A stretch of DNA of 64,000 nucleotides, taken from NCBI GenBank assembly GCA_963819475.1, contig CAWFWE010000008.1:62001-126000 (forward strand), in the 5' to 3' direction. This document shows, in pieces, positions 32,737 to 42,305 of this stretch (the stretch's first letter is position 1; every line of letters begins with the position of its first letter). A model generated the notes under the pieces. That model did not search any database. It was not told where the DNA came from and saw nothing but the letters and a program-made list of their open reading frames with translations. The position numbers and the translations under genes were made by a program. Source of the stretch: DASUAS01 sp963819475. Lineage in GTDB: Bacteria; Actinomycetota; Acidimicrobiia; IMCC26256; DASPTH01.

Positions 32737-33861
32737 TGTTCGACGTGGTCGATCATCTCGATGAGTTGCGGTCGCTGGCCGACGGATCGGTTGGAGGCGC
32801 GTCGGCGCGAGGTGGTGCGGGCGAGGCGTCGGTTGGAGATCGAGGAGCTCGACATCTTGCGGGTGCTCGACGAGCGCGGCCGGATCGACCCGACCGTGGG
32901 CGACCAGGGTGAGTCGCCGCGCACGACGCGGGACAAGCTCGAGACCGCACGAGCGCTGGAATCGTTGCCCGAGATCGCCGCTGCTGCCTATGAGGGTGAC
33001 CTGAGCAGTGAGCAGTTGAGCGCGGTCACGAAGCTGGCGGACGAGGCGAGCGATGCGGAGTGGGCGCGGCGGGCGCCCAATGTCGCGCCGGTGGAGTTGG
33101 CCCGGCTGGCCCGGAACGCGGTGAAGCCGTCGACGGAGGATTCGCGGGTCCGGTACGCGGCGAGGTCGTTGCGGATGTGGTGGACACCCGACAAGGGGAT
33201 GCTGCACCTGCACGGCCAGTTGCCCGACGTGATGGGCGCCACGTTCGAAGCGACGATCACCAAGCTCACCGAGCAGAGGACACCGGCCAAGGGGCAGGCG
33301 TGGGACAGCTTCGAGCACCGGGCCGCCGACGCGCTCCACGAGTTGTGCGACCAACCCGTAGTGGGGGACGAGACCCCGAGCCTCGCGACGCGTCCCGTGG
33401 TGCAGACGCTGATCCCCTTGTCGGGACCGGCGGAGATCGCCGGCATCCCGATCGCCGACTCGTTGTTGGAGCAGCTACGGGCCAACGCGAGCATCGAGCC
33501 GGTGCTGGTCGACGACGACGGCACCCCGATCGCGATCGGGAAGCGGTTCCGTGCCCTCTCACCCAAGATCGTGCGGGCGGTGCTGCTACGCGATCAAGGC
33601 TGTCGGATCTGTGGCCGTCGCCACCGCCTCCAGATCCATCACCTGCGACCCCGGTCCTGGGGCGGCACCGACGAGATCTCCGACCTGGCGTCGGTGTGCA
33701 CGACCTGTCACCCGGACCTCGTCCCCCACGGCAACTACGCCCTGGTCGGCAATCCGAACGTGCCCGGAGACCTGCGCAAGGTCCACCTCGACGACCTCAC
33801 CCCCGAACAACGCGAACAGGTCGGACGCCCACCACCGAGAGCAGGACCGAACGCCGCATGA
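32737..33861 (+). CDS. DUF222 / HNH endonuclease domain protein, 5' frameshift
   Basis: About 370 residues: a DUF222 helical region and a C-terminal HNH nuclease motif (CRICGRRHRLQIHHLRPRSW, then CTTCHPDLV, with zinc-binding C-x2-C pairs and HH). The natural start is the ATG at 32737 giving MFDVVDHLDELRSLAD, but about 16 codons later the frame has to shift (about 32780-32795) to reach RLEARRREVVRARRRLEIEE, which then runs uninterrupted to 33861. One extra G in GACGGATCGG would explain it. An alternative GTG at 32707 gives an open frame but an unconvincing N-terminus. DUF222-HNH genes are numerous, mobile-like families in actinobacteria. Confidence 0.75.
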   Translation, partial: CSTWSIISMSCGRWPTDRLEARRREVVRARRRLEIEELDILRVLDERGRIDPTVGDQGESPRTTRDKLETARALESLPEIAAAAYEGDLSSEQLSAVTKLADEASDAEWARRAPNVAPVELARLARNAVKPSTEDSRVRYAARSLRMWWTPDKGMLHLHGQLPDVMGATFEATITKLTEQRTPAKGQAWDSFEHRAADALHELCDQPVVGDETPSLATRPVVQTLIPLSGPAEIAGIPIADSLLEQLRANASIEPVLVDDDGTPIAIGKRFRALSPKIVRAVLLRDQGCRICGRRHRLQIHHLRPRSWGGTDEISDLASVCTTCHPDLVPHGNYALVGNPNVPGDLRKVHLDDLTPEQREQVGRPPPRAGPNAA

Positions 33862-33867
33862 GGAGCG

Positions 33868-35085
33868 TCACGCGACGACGCCGCGCACCTTCAGGTCGAT
33901 GATGGTGTCCCAGTCGAGCCCGAGGTCGGCGAGGATGGCGTCGCCGTGCTCGTTGAACTCGGGTGCTCGCTTCGGTACCGGCGGCTCCTCGTCGAACTGC
34001 ACCGGCGCCCCGGCCAGCCGGAACGGCGTGCCTTCCGCGGTCTCGCAGTCCTGGATGTAGCCGTTGGCGACCGTCTGCGGGTCGTCGGCGACCTCGAGCG
34101 TGTCCTGCACGACCGTCCACTGGCCGGAGAAGGTCTCCAGGCGCTCCCGCCATTCGGCCAACGGCCGCTCGGCGATGACCTCGGTGAGGATCTCGATCGC
34201 GTCGGCACTGTGCTCGAGCAGGCTGACGTGGTCGGCGAAGCGCGGGTCGGTGGCCAGCTCGGGCCGGCCCATCACGTCGCACAGCTCGGGCCAGTACTTG
34301 CCGGCCTGCAGGCAGATGAACGCCAGCCAGCGGCCGTCCTTGGTGAGGTAGTTGTTGGTCAGCGGGTTGCGGCGGACCGCGTCCTCGGGCGGCGGCATCC
34401 ACGGGATGTTGCTCAGCAGCGACAGGGCAATGGCCTGGCCGTGGGCCCACATCGCCGAACCCAGCAGCGACACGTCGACGATCGTCGCCTCACCGGTGCG
34501 CTCGCGGTGGTACAGCGCGCCCATCATCCCGCCGGCGATCGTCATCGCGCCGATCGAGTCGCCGAAGCCGGGGCCGGGTGGGCCCACGATGTGCCCGTAT
34601 TCCGGACGGGACATCCCGATGGCGATGCCGGACCGGTTCCAGAAGGCCAGGCTGTCGTACGAACCCTTGTCGGCGTCGGGACCCCGCTCACCCTGCCCGG
34701 TGCCCCGCACGTAGATGATGTTCGGGTTGGCGGCCCGGATCTCCTCGACGCCGATCCGCAGCTTGGTGCGCACCCTCGGGAGCTTGTTGGTGAGGAAGAT
34801 GTCCGCGGTCGCCGCGAGCTGGTAGAGGATGTCCAGTCCGTCGTCGGTGGTGAGGTCCAGACCGAGGCTCTGCTTGCCGCGGTTCGAGTGCTCGAGCAAC
34901 GCATGGACGCCGCCGCCGATCTCGACCACGCCGCTCGAGGCCAGGCCCCGCATGGCGTCGCCCCGCTCGACGTGCTCGATCTTGATGACCTCGGCACCCC
35001 AGTCGGCCAGCAGGGCCGACGCCGCGGGCACGAAGGTGTGCTCGGCGACCTCCAGGATGCGAACGCCCTCCAGGACTGCGGTCAT
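33868..35085 (-). CDS. Class III CoA transferase (CaiB/BaiF family)
   Basis: 405 residues, one complete domain set. LLADWGAEVIKIEHVERGDA binds CoA; IVGPPGPGFGDSIGAMTIAG carries the expected catalytic Asp (G-D-S-x-G); NRGKQSLGLDLTTDDG and TNNYLTKDGRWLAFI are conserved family segments. Typical members activate carnitine-, bile acid- or oxalate-like acids by CoA transfer. Closest in pattern to the truncated CoA transferase at 63104. Starts with ATG at 35085; a 69-base gap separates it from the SRPBCC gene. Confidence 0.92.
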   Translation of the reverse strand: MTAVLEGVRILEVAEHTFVPAASALLADWGAEVIKIEHVERGDAMRGLASSGVVEIGGGVHALLEHSNRGKQSLGLDLTTDDGLDILYQLAATADIFLTNKLPRVRTKLRIGVEEIRAANPNIIYVRGTGQGERGPDADKGSYDSLAFWNRSGIAIGMSRPEYGHIVGPPGPGFGDSIGAMTIAGGMMGALYHRERTGEATIVDVSLLGSAMWAHGQAIALSLLSNIPWMPPPEDAVRRNPLTNNYLTKDGRWLAFICLQAGKYWPELCDVMGRPELATDPRFADHVSLLEHSADAIEILTEVIAERPLAEWRERLETFSGQWTVVQDTLEVADDPQTVANGYIQDCETAEGTPFRLAGAPVQFDEEPPVPKRAPEFNEHGDAILADLGLDWDTIIDLKVRGVVA

Positions 35086-35154
35086 GGGTTCCTCCCCGTG
35101 AGATCGCGGCGCGATCCGAGAACGCTGTGGTGGCCACCATTGTGCTCCCCGCGC

Positions 35155-35646
35155 CTACGAGCGTCGTGCTCGTTCAGCTTCCGCCTTGAGGTTCGCCAAC
35201 GTCTCCGGCATTCCCGTCTCGGCCATCGCCTTCATGCCGTCGAGACGCTGGGCGAGGTCGCCCGCGGCGTCTCCCTCGGCGGCGAATCCGTCGGCATACG
35301 ACGGCAGGACCTCCCAGGACTGCGTGACCTCGGTGCCTCCCGATTCGTCGCGCTGCAAGGTGAAGCCCCAGCGGACCAGCGGCTGCTGTCCGTCGATGCC
35401 GTGGTTCACGAACGCGAACTCGCGACCGCGTTCCGCGACCACGACGAGACACCGCGTCTGCCAGGTGAAGTCCCCGATCGCGTTGTCGCCGGTGAACCAG
35501 GACGGGTCGTCGGGGTCGTACCGACCGCCGGTGCACACGGGGCTCCAGCGGCCCATGGCGGAGACGTCGGCGAGGAGGTCGTAGATCTCGTCGGGCGAGC
35601 TCGCGATGGTGGTGCTCTCGCGAAGGCGGTACGCGCTGAGATCCAT
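35155..35646 (-). CDS. SRPBCC family protein
   Basis: 163 residues from the ATG at 35646 (GGAGC ribosome-binding site; the longest frame is 19 codons longer). STTIASSPDEIYDLLADVSA, MGRWSPVCTGGRYD and TWQTRCLVVVAERGREFAFV are START-like strands, ending in a long helix LAQRLDGMKAMAETGMPETL. Ligand unknown. Divergent from the VOC gene at 35830; the 183-base gap between them holds no clear operator. Confidence 0.78.
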   Translation of the reverse strand: MDLSAYRLRESTTIASSPDEIYDLLADVSAMGRWSPVCTGGRYDPDDPSWFTGDNAIGDFTWQTRCLVVVAERGREFAFVNHGIDGQQPLVRWGFTLQRDESGGTEVTQSWEVLPSYADGFAAEGDAAGDLAQRLDGMKAMAETGMPETLANLKAEAERARRS

Positions 35647-35829
35647 GGCTGCTCCTGGGCATCCCGACGCGGTCGGGGTCGCAACGGCGTGCGAAGGTAC
35701 CACGGTCGGTGGCGTCGCCGGCCGGTACCGCCGAGCTCGACGCGAGCGCGCTGGACGCGATGAGATTCCGGCGGGCGCGCGGTCGGACCACTTGGAGCAT
35801 CACCCACCCGTCCTACGAGGAGGATCGAG

Positions 35830-36243
35830 ATGGACTTCCGTCCCTACCTGTTCTTCGGTGTCAATTGCCGCGACGCGTTCACCCGCTACCAGGAGATCTT
35901 CGGCGGTGAGCTCGTGCTGCTGTCGATGGCCGACACGCCGTCGGACACCCCGGTACCGCCGGAGCACGCCGACCTCATCATCCATGCCGCACTGACGCTC
36001 GACGGCGCCGTCCTGATGGGGTCGGACGACCCGACCGGCGGCTTCTCCGGGGTGCAGGGGATGACCGTCACCTGCTCGGTCGCCGACACCGACGAGGCGC
36101 AGCGGGTGTTCGGCGCCCTCGCCGACGGCGGCGAGGCCACGCAGCCCCTGATCGAGACGTTCTTCTCGCCGAGCTTCGGCATGTGCACGGATCGGTTCGG
36201 TACGCCGTGGATGATCGTGGCCGACGCCGTGGAGACGCAGTAG
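35830..36243 (+). CDS. VOC family protein (PhnB-like)
   Basis: 137 residues of two beta-alpha-beta-beta-beta modules. PYLFFGVNCRDAFTRYQEIF and FGGELVLLSMADTP are typical of PhnB/YjdN-like members of the glyoxalase/dioxygenase superfamily; the second module ends in CTDRFGTPWMIVAD. Excellent GAGGAGG ribosome-binding site. PhnB-like proteins lack a firm biochemical role. Confidence 0.82.
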   Translation: MDFRPYLFFGVNCRDAFTRYQEIFGGELVLLSMADTPSDTPVPPEHADLIIHAALTLDGAVLMGSDDPTGGFSGVQGMTVTCSVADTDEAQRVFGALADGGEATQPLIETFFSPSFGMCTDRFGTPWMIVADAVETQ

Positions 36244-36286
36244 CCGACGGCGTGCCATCATGACCGGCACGGGCTGGAGGTGAGCA

Positions 36287-36691
36287 ATGGCCGGTGGAAG
36301 CGGATCGACGGTGACGGCAGGTCCCATCACGTTCGTGGTCCAGCATCGTGCCCTCGTGCAGGACGGCGTCGAGTCCGGTGGACCGACGGTGCGGGTGCTC
36401 GGTGGTGACGACGAGCACGAGTACCTGCGCTTCGACCTGTTCAACGTCGGTCCCCACTATCACTACGAGCCGCCGGCAGAGCAGGAGCGGATCCTGATGA
36501 TCGACACCGTCGCCGAGGGTGACGTGGTCTCGTGGGGCGTCACGCGCCTCCGGGACCGGCTGGTGCCGATGCTGGTCGCCGCCGGTGGACAGGGCCTGGC
36601 CGACGCGCTCGACGAGCAGGTGCTGGCGCGAGCCGTCGACGACGTCGAGTCGCTCGTGCGGAACCCGCCTGCGACCGCCGGCGACGTCTAG
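36287..36691 (+). CDS. Uncharacterised 'PHYHY' protein
   Basis: 134 residues. YLRFDLFNVGPHYHYEPP repeats the L-R-F-D-x-F ... P-H-Y-H-Y core of the protein at 26019, with a similar order of strands before it and helices after (ADALDEQVLARAVDDVESLV). The spacing GATGTGG/GGAGGTGAGCA before ATG provides a ribosome-binding site. Function unknown. Its stop overlaps that of the convergent dxs by 4 bases. Confidence 0.65.
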   Translation: MAGGSGSTVTAGPITFVVQHRALVQDGVESGGPTVRVLGGDDEHEYLRFDLFNVGPHYHYEPPAEQERILMIDTVAEGDVVSWGVTRLRDRLVPMLVAAGGQGLADALDEQVLARAVDDVESLVRNPPATAGDV

Positions 36692-38448
36692 TCCGGCCTA
36701 CCCGCGCGGCCGGAGCGTTCGAGGTCCCGCAACGCCTTGACCGCGGCGGCGGCGATCCCGGCTCCGTCGAGCCCGAGCTGCGCGAGCAGGTCGGGGACCT
36801 TGCCGTGCGGGAGGTACGCGAGGGGCGTGCCGAGCACGACGACACGCGGGCCGCGGTCGTCCCGCCGTCGCGCCAGCGCGCTCGCGATCAGCGACCCGAC
36901 GCCTCCTTCGGCGATGCCGTCCTCCACGGTGACGACGAGCGGGGCGCGGGCCGCGGCCGTGAGCATGCGCTCGTCGAGCGGTACCGAGCGCACGTCCCAG
37001 ATCGTCGGGCGGATGGCGTCGCCGGTGAGGATCTCGGCGGCCTCCCGCGCCGCCTCGACCATCTTCCCGACCGCGAGGATGCACACGTCGCGCCCGTCGA
37101 GCACGCGTCGCGCGCGCGTCCCGGTCCCGACCGCGTCGCCCTCGGGTGCAGGTGTCTTCGGCCAGCGCAGCGCGACCGGGCCCGAGGTGATCCGCAGGGC
37201 CTCCCGCAGCATGACGCCCACCTCGGCGTACGACGACGGCGCGAACACCGTCATCCCCGGGACCTTGGTGAGCAGCGCGAGGTCGTACACGCCGTGGTGG
37301 CTCGGCCCGTCGTCGCCGGTGATGCCGGCCCGGTCCACGCAGAAGACGACCGGGAGCCGGTGCAACCCGACGTCGTGGACCACCTGGTCCCACGCGCGGT
37401 TGAGGAAGGTCGAGTAGATCGCCACGACCGGCCGGAGTCCCTGCATGGCCATGCCGGCGGCGGCGGTCACCGCGTGCTGCTCGGCGATCCCCACGTCGAA
37501 GCACCGGTCGGGGTGGCGCGCGGCGAAGGGGAGCAGCCCGGTGGACCCGGGCATCGCCGCCGTGAGCGCCACCAGCTCGGGGTGCTGGTCGGCGAGCCCG
37601 AGCAGCGCGTCGGTGAACGCGTCCGTGTACGTGACCGGGCGGGGCGATCGCGGCTCGCCCGACCCGACGTCGAACGGCGAGACGTCGTGCAGGCACTTCT
37701 CGGTGTCGTCCTCCGCCGGTCCGTAGCCCCGACCCTTGCGCGTGAGCACGTGCACGACGGACGGCCCTGTGTGCTCGCTCGCGGTCCGCAGCGCCTGCTC
37801 GGTCGCGGGGATGTCGTGACCGTCGACCGGGCCCGCGTAGGCCAACCCCAACGCGGCGAAGAAGCGGGCGGCGTCGCCGTCGCACCCGCCGACGAGTCGC
37901 GACACCGTGGGCGCGTACGAGCGGGCGTTGTCGTTCACGACGACGATCAAACGCCGACCGCTGCAGCCGAGGTTGTTGAGCGCCTCGTACGCCATCCCGC
38001 CGGTGAGCGCGCCGTCCCCGATGACGGCGACCACGTGCCGATCGGAGCCGCCGGCGTCGCGGCCGACCGCGAGCCCGTACGCGTAGCTGAGCGAGGCCGA
38101 GGCGTGACTGTTCTCGATGACGTCGTGCTCCGACTCGCTGCGCGACGGGTAGCCCGAGACGCCGCCCGCGCGGCGGAGCCGGGCGAATCCCTCGCGCCGG
38201 CCGGTCACGAGCTTGTGGGCGTAGGCCTGGTGTCCCGTGTCCCAGACGATCAGGTCGTGTGGGGAGTCGAACACGCGGTGCAGCGCGAGCGTGAGCTCCA
38301 CCGCGCCGAGGTTCGACCCGAGGTGCCCTCCATTCGCCGCGACCGACTCCACGATCGTCTCGCGCAGCTCGTGGGCGAGCAGCTCGAGCGCGGTCGCGTC
38401 GAGGCCACGGAGGTCCGCGGGACCGGCGACGGCGTCGAGGACGGCCAC
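36688..38448 (-). CDS. dxs: 1-deoxy-D-xylulose-5-phosphate synthase
   Basis: 586 residues. NGGHLGSNLGAVELTLALHR and FDSPHDLIVWDTGHQAYAHK open the TPP-binding domain; VIGDGALTGGMAYEALNNLG is the G-D-G-x(n)-N thiamine motif; VDRAGITGDDGPSHHG and GIAEQHAVTAAAGMA belong to the transketolase-like second domain. It condenses pyruvate and glyceraldehyde-3-phosphate, the first MEP-pathway step. The GTG at 38448 begins 9 bases after the hpnH stop and matches the family N-terminus. Last gene of the hopanoid operon; it supplies isoprenoid precursors with ispH. Confidence 0.95.
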   Translation of the reverse strand: MAVLDAVAGPADLRGLDATALELLAHELRETIVESVAANGGHLGSNLGAVELTLALHRVFDSPHDLIVWDTGHQAYAHKLVTGRREGFARLRRAGGVSGYPSRSESEHDVIENSHASASLSYAYGLAVGRDAGGSDRHVVAVIGDGALTGGMAYEALNNLGCSGRRLIVVVNDNARSYAPTVSRLVGGCDGDAARFFAALGLAYAGPVDGHDIPATEQALRTASEHTGPSVVHVLTRKGRGYGPAEDDTEKCLHDVSPFDVGSGEPRSPRPVTYTDAFTDALLGLADQHPELVALTAAMPGSTGLLPFAARHPDRCFDVGIAEQHAVTAAAGMAMQGLRPVVAIYSTFLNRAWDQVVHDVGLHRLPVVFCVDRAGITGDDGPSHHGVYDLALLTKVPGMTVFAPSSYAEVGVMLREALRITSGPVALRWPKTPAPEGDAVGTGTRARRVLDGRDVCILAVGKMVEAAREAAEILTGDAIRPTIWDVRSVPLDERMLTAAARAPLVVTVEDGIAEGGVGSLIASALARRRDDRGPRVVVLGTPLAYLPHGKVPDLLAQLGLDGAGIAAAAVKALRDLERSGRAGRPD

Positions 38449-38459
38449 GACCGAGCCGC

Positions 38460-39467
38460 TCAGCGGGTCGATGCCGCGGCCCGCAGCGACTCGCGCAGCG
38501 AACCCATCGTCGCGAACACCGCCGTCGGTTCGTAGCCGCAGTGCGCCATGCAATTGACGCACCGTTCGTCGCGCCCACGGCCGTAGCGGTCCCAGTCGGT
38601 GGTCTCGATCAGCTCGCGGTACGTGGCGGTGTACCCGTCGGCCATGAGGTAGCAGGGGCGCTGCCAACCGAACACCGAGTAGCTCGGGATCGCCCACGCG
38701 GTGCAGTCGTACTCCACCTTGCCCTCGAGGAAGTCGAGGAACAGGGGACTGTGGTTGAGCCGCCAGCGGCGCCGGCGGTCGCCGGCGAACGCGTCGCGGA
38801 ACAGGCGCCGCGTCTCCTGGACCCCCAGGAAGTGCTCCTGGTCGGGCGCCTTCTCGTACGCGTAGCCGGGCGAGATCATCATCGCGTCGACTTCGAGGTC
38901 GTCGTTCAGGAAGTCGAGGACCTCGCGCACGGTGCCGGGGGAGTCGGTGTTGAAGAAGGTCGAGTTGGTGGTGACCCGGAACCCGTGGTCCTTCGCCTCG
39001 CGGATCGCGCTGACCGCCTCGTCGAACACCCCGGATCGGCAGACCGACGTGTCGTGGCGTTCGCGCAGGCCGTCGATGTGGACGACCCAGCTGAAGTAGG
39101 GCGACGGCCGGAAGCGGTCGAGCTTCCGCCGCATGAGCACCCCGTTGGTGCAGAGGTACACGAACCGCTTCCGGTCGACGAACGCCTGCACCATCTCCTC
39201 GATGTCGGGGTGGAGCAGCGGCTCACCGCCCGCGATGGACACCATCGGCGCACCGCACTCCTCGATCGCGGCGACCGCGTCCTCGACGCTGACCCGGCGC
39301 CGGAGGATCTCGGTGGGGAACTGGATCTTGCCGCAGCCCGCGCACTCGAGGTTGCACGCGAAGAGCGGTTCGAGCTCGACGATGAGCGGGAACTGCTTGC
39401 GCCGCGCGAGCTTCTGTTTCGCGACGTAGGACGCGACGCGGACCTGTTGACGCAAGGGGAGTGCCAT
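38460..39467 (-). CDS. hpnH: Hopanoid radical SAM protein, adenosylhopane synthase
   Basis: 335 residues. The radical-SAM cluster motif is CNLECAGC at about residues 38-45 (C-x3-C-x2-C), followed by VSIAGGEPLLHPDIEEMVQA (GGEP) and the C-terminal Cys-rich SPASM-like tail ERCVNCMAHCGYEPTAVF. HpnH joins adenosyl radical to diploptene to make adenosylhopane, the first step to extended hopanoids. Its ATG overlaps the ispH stop (TGATG). No hpnG nucleosidase is visible here, so later steps are encoded elsewhere. Confidence 0.95.
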   Translation of the reverse strand: MALPLRQQVRVASYVAKQKLARRKQFPLIVELEPLFACNLECAGCGKIQFPTEILRRRVSVEDAVAAIEECGAPMVSIAGGEPLLHPDIEEMVQAFVDRKRFVYLCTNGVLMRRKLDRFRPSPYFSWVVHIDGLRERHDTSVCRSGVFDEAVSAIREAKDHGFRVTTNSTFFNTDSPGTVREVLDFLNDDLEVDAMMISPGYAYEKAPDQEHFLGVQETRRLFRDAFAGDRRRRWRLNHSPLFLDFLEGKVEYDCTAWAIPSYSVFGWQRPCYLMADGYTATYRELIETTDWDRYGRGRDERCVNCMAHCGYEPTAVFATMGSLRESLRAAASTR

Positions 39468-40411
39468 CAGCGCACCTCCACGGGAAGGGTGAAGCGCATC
39501 GATTCCTGCACGACGTCACGCTCGACCACGTCGACGGGTCCGAACGCGGCGAGCGCTTCCACCACACCCCGCACCAACGATTCGGGTGCCGACGCGCCGG
39601 CGGTGATCCCGATCGTCGATGCGCCTCGGACGAGGGCGTCATCGAGCTCGGAGGCGTCCTCGAGCAGACGGGCGGTGCAGCCGAACCGCTCGGCCACTTC
39701 GACGAGCCGGTTCGAGTTGGACGAGTTGCGCGACCCGACGACGAGCATGACGTCGCACTCCGCGGCCAGGGTGCGGACGGCCTCCTGCCGGTTCTGCGTC
39801 GCGTAGCAGATGTCGTCGGCGCGCGGACCGGTGAGCGCGGGGAAGCGCGCGCGCAGCGCGTCGACCACCTCCTGCACCTCGTCGACCGCGAGCGTGGTCT
39901 GGGTGAGGTACGCGACGTGCTCGGGGTCGGTCGCGTGCACCTGCTCGGCGGCCTCGGGTTCCTCGACGACCTGGATCGCCTCCGGCGCCTCCCCGACCGT
40001 GCCCTGCACCTCTTCGTGGTCGAGGTGGCCGACCAGGACGATCCGATACCCGTCCCGGGCGAACCGGCGGGCCTCGGCGTGGACCTTGGCGACGAGCGGG
40101 CACGTCGCGTCGATCACGCGCAGCCCGCGCTCGTGGGCTTCGGTGTGGACCTCCGGTGCGACGCCGTGCGCGGCGATCACCACCAGCGCGCCGCTGGGCA
40201 CCGCGTCGAGCTCGTCGACGAAGCGCGCCCCCCGGGCCTCGAGGTCCCGCACGACATGGGTGTTGTGCACGATCTGGCGGCGCACATAGACCGGCGCGCC
40301 GTAGCGATCGAGCGCGCGCTCGACGATGTCGATGGCCCGTTCGACGCCGGCGCAGAACGAGCGCGGACCCGCGAGCAGCACCGTGCGCCGGCGCGGTCGG
40401 TCGTCCGTCAC
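39467..40411 (-). CDS. ispH: 4-hydroxy-3-methylbut-2-enyl diphosphate reductase
   Basis: 314 residues from a GTG at 40411 whose GTGA overlaps the shc stop. LLAGPRSFCAGVERAIDIVE, IDATCPLVAKVHAEA and ADDICYATQNRQEAV hold the three cysteines that ligate the [4Fe-4S] cluster; IVHNTHVV and AHGVAPEVH give substrate-binding His residues. It makes IPP and DMAPP, the last MEP-pathway step. Carrying ispH and dxs in a hopanoid operon ties precursor supply to hopanoid synthesis; the organism may have other copies. Confidence 0.95.
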   Translation of the reverse strand: MTDDRPRRRTVLLAGPRSFCAGVERAIDIVERALDRYGAPVYVRRQIVHNTHVVRDLEARGARFVDELDAVPSGALVVIAAHGVAPEVHTEAHERGLRVIDATCPLVAKVHAEARRFARDGYRIVLVGHLDHEEVQGTVGEAPEAIQVVEEPEAAEQVHATDPEHVAYLTQTTLAVDEVQEVVDALRARFPALTGPRADDICYATQNRQEAVRTLAAECDVMLVVGSRNSSNSNRLVEVAERFGCTARLLEDASELDDALVRGASTIGITAGASAPESLVRGVVEALAAFGPVDVVERDVVQESMRFTLPVEVR

Positions 40412-42305
40412 CGCGCCGCTCCGGTGGGTGCGTCCGGCCCGTGGACGAACCGGCCGAGGGCCATGACCGGGAACACCTGCCGGTACAGGTGGTAGTTGAT
40501 CGAGAAGTCGCCGGGGAAGCCGGTGCCGGTGAACCACGGCTCGTCCCAGGTGCCGTCGGCCCGTTGGGTGTCCACCAGCCACCGCACACCGCGGCTCGTG
40601 GCGTCCGAGCGCACGCCGGCGGCCAGGAGCGCGAGCAGTGCCCACGCGGTCTGTGACGCGGTCGAGACGCCGCGCCCGCGGGACGCGGCGTCGCGGTACG
40701 ACCGGATGTCCTCGCCCCAGCCGCCGTCGGCGTTCTGGTGCGCCTCCAGCCAGCGCGCGCCGCGGCCTGCATCGGCGTCACGTCCGGGGTGAGGCCGGCG
40801 GCGCGCAGCGCGGGCAGCGCGGCGCCGGTGCCGTAGACGTGGTTCACGCCCCACCGCCCGAACCACGAGCCCTCGGGCTCCTGCTGCTGCTCGAGCCAGG
40901 CCACGCCGGCGCCGAAACACCGCGGGTCGGACGCGGGCTCGGCCGCCAGCATCTCGAGGACATGGGCGGTGACGTCGGCGCTGGGTGGGTCCGTCACCTC
41001 GCCGAAGTCGCAGAACGGGAGACGGGCGCAGGCGCGGCTGGTGTTGTCGGCGTCGAAGGCAGCCCACCCGCCGTTGCGGCACTGCATGCCTTCCACCCAG
41101 CGCACCGCCCGCGCGATGGCGGCGTCGACCCGGGCGGCGTCGGGATGCTCGACGCGCCGGAGCGCCAGCACGACCTCTGCGGTGTCGTCCACGTCGGGGT
41201 AGTTCGCGTTGGCGAACTCGAACGCCCACCCGCCCGGTTCGAGCCGCGGGCGGCGCAGCGACCAGTCGCCGGCCACGCGCACCTCGTGCCCGAGCAGGAA
41301 GTCGGCCGCCCGCACGAGGGCCGGATCGTCGGGCGCGACACCGGCGTCCGCGAGCGCGACGACCGCGAGCGCGGTGTCCCACACCGGCGACTGGCACGCC
41401 TCGAGGCGCCGACCCCGGTCGTCGTCGATCACGAACGCCTCGAGGCCGGCCAGGCCGGCGCGCATCACCGGGTGATCGAGCGGGTAGCCGCGTACCGAGA
41501 GGGCGAGGAGGGAGTAGACCCACGGGGGCTGGATCCCACCCCACGAGCCGTCGGCTTCCTGGCGGTCGACGATCCAGCGCTCGGCGGCCGCCAGGGCGGA
41601 GCTCCGCAGCGGTCGGAACGGCCGGCGGTCGTAGCGGGCGAGCACGCGGTCGAGCACCCGGAACCGGCCTTCGAGCGTCCACGGCGTCGCCGGCTCCCGT
41701 GCCACCGGCGCACCGTGCAGCTCGGCCAGGGTGAACGGCAGCGGGTGCACGGGTCGCGACGAGGCGACGATCGTCAGCGGGACGATGGTCTGGCGGGCCC
41801 AGCACGCGAAGTCGTACACGTTCAGCGGGCACCACGACGGGAGGAGGATCATCTCCGGCGGCAGCGTGGGGAGCGCCGACCAGTCCCATTCGCCGAAGAG
41901 TGCGAGCCAGATCCGGGTGAAGACACGGGCGCGTTCGATGCCGCCCGCGTCGCGCACGAACGCCACCGCCTGCTGCATGTGGTCGGCGTCGACGGGATCC
42001 CCGGCGAGGCGCAACGCGGTGTAGGCCTCGATGGTGGTCGAGAGATCGGGCGGACCGCCGTGGAACGTCGCCCAGGTGCCGTCGGCGCGTTGCCGGGAGC
42101 GGATCCAGTCGGCGGCGCGCCGCGTGACCTCCTGGGTGCGGATCCCGAGGAGCTCCCGGAGGAGCAGATCCTCCGCGTCCATGGTGACGTTGGTCTCGAG
42201 CTCGCCCTTCCACCATCCCGCCGGGTCCTGGCGCGCGAGGAGCGCGTCCCGGCCCCGGGCGAGCGCGGCGCCGGCGTCGAGGCGAGGGACCGCGGCGACG
42301 GTCAC
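40408..42305 (-). pseudogene. shc: Squalene-hopene cyclase, one-base frameshift near the 3' end
   Basis: A complete cyclase apart from one frame break. From GTG 42305, about 510 residues run in one frame with the catalytic DVDDTAEV (D-x-D-D-T-A) and QW repeats such as RQEADGSWGGIQPPWVYSLL. At about 40753-40768 the frame shifts; the last 118 residues, ARWLEAHQNADGGWGEDIR ... FTGTGFPGDFSINYHLYRQV, continue in another frame to 40408 with every motif intact. Restoring one G in the GCGGCGCGC stretch gives 632 residues, the normal length. Both ends still overlap their neighbours by GTGA. The enzyme cyclises squalene to hopene. Either a very recent mutation or a consensus error; function is otherwise fully expected. 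Confidence 0.85.
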
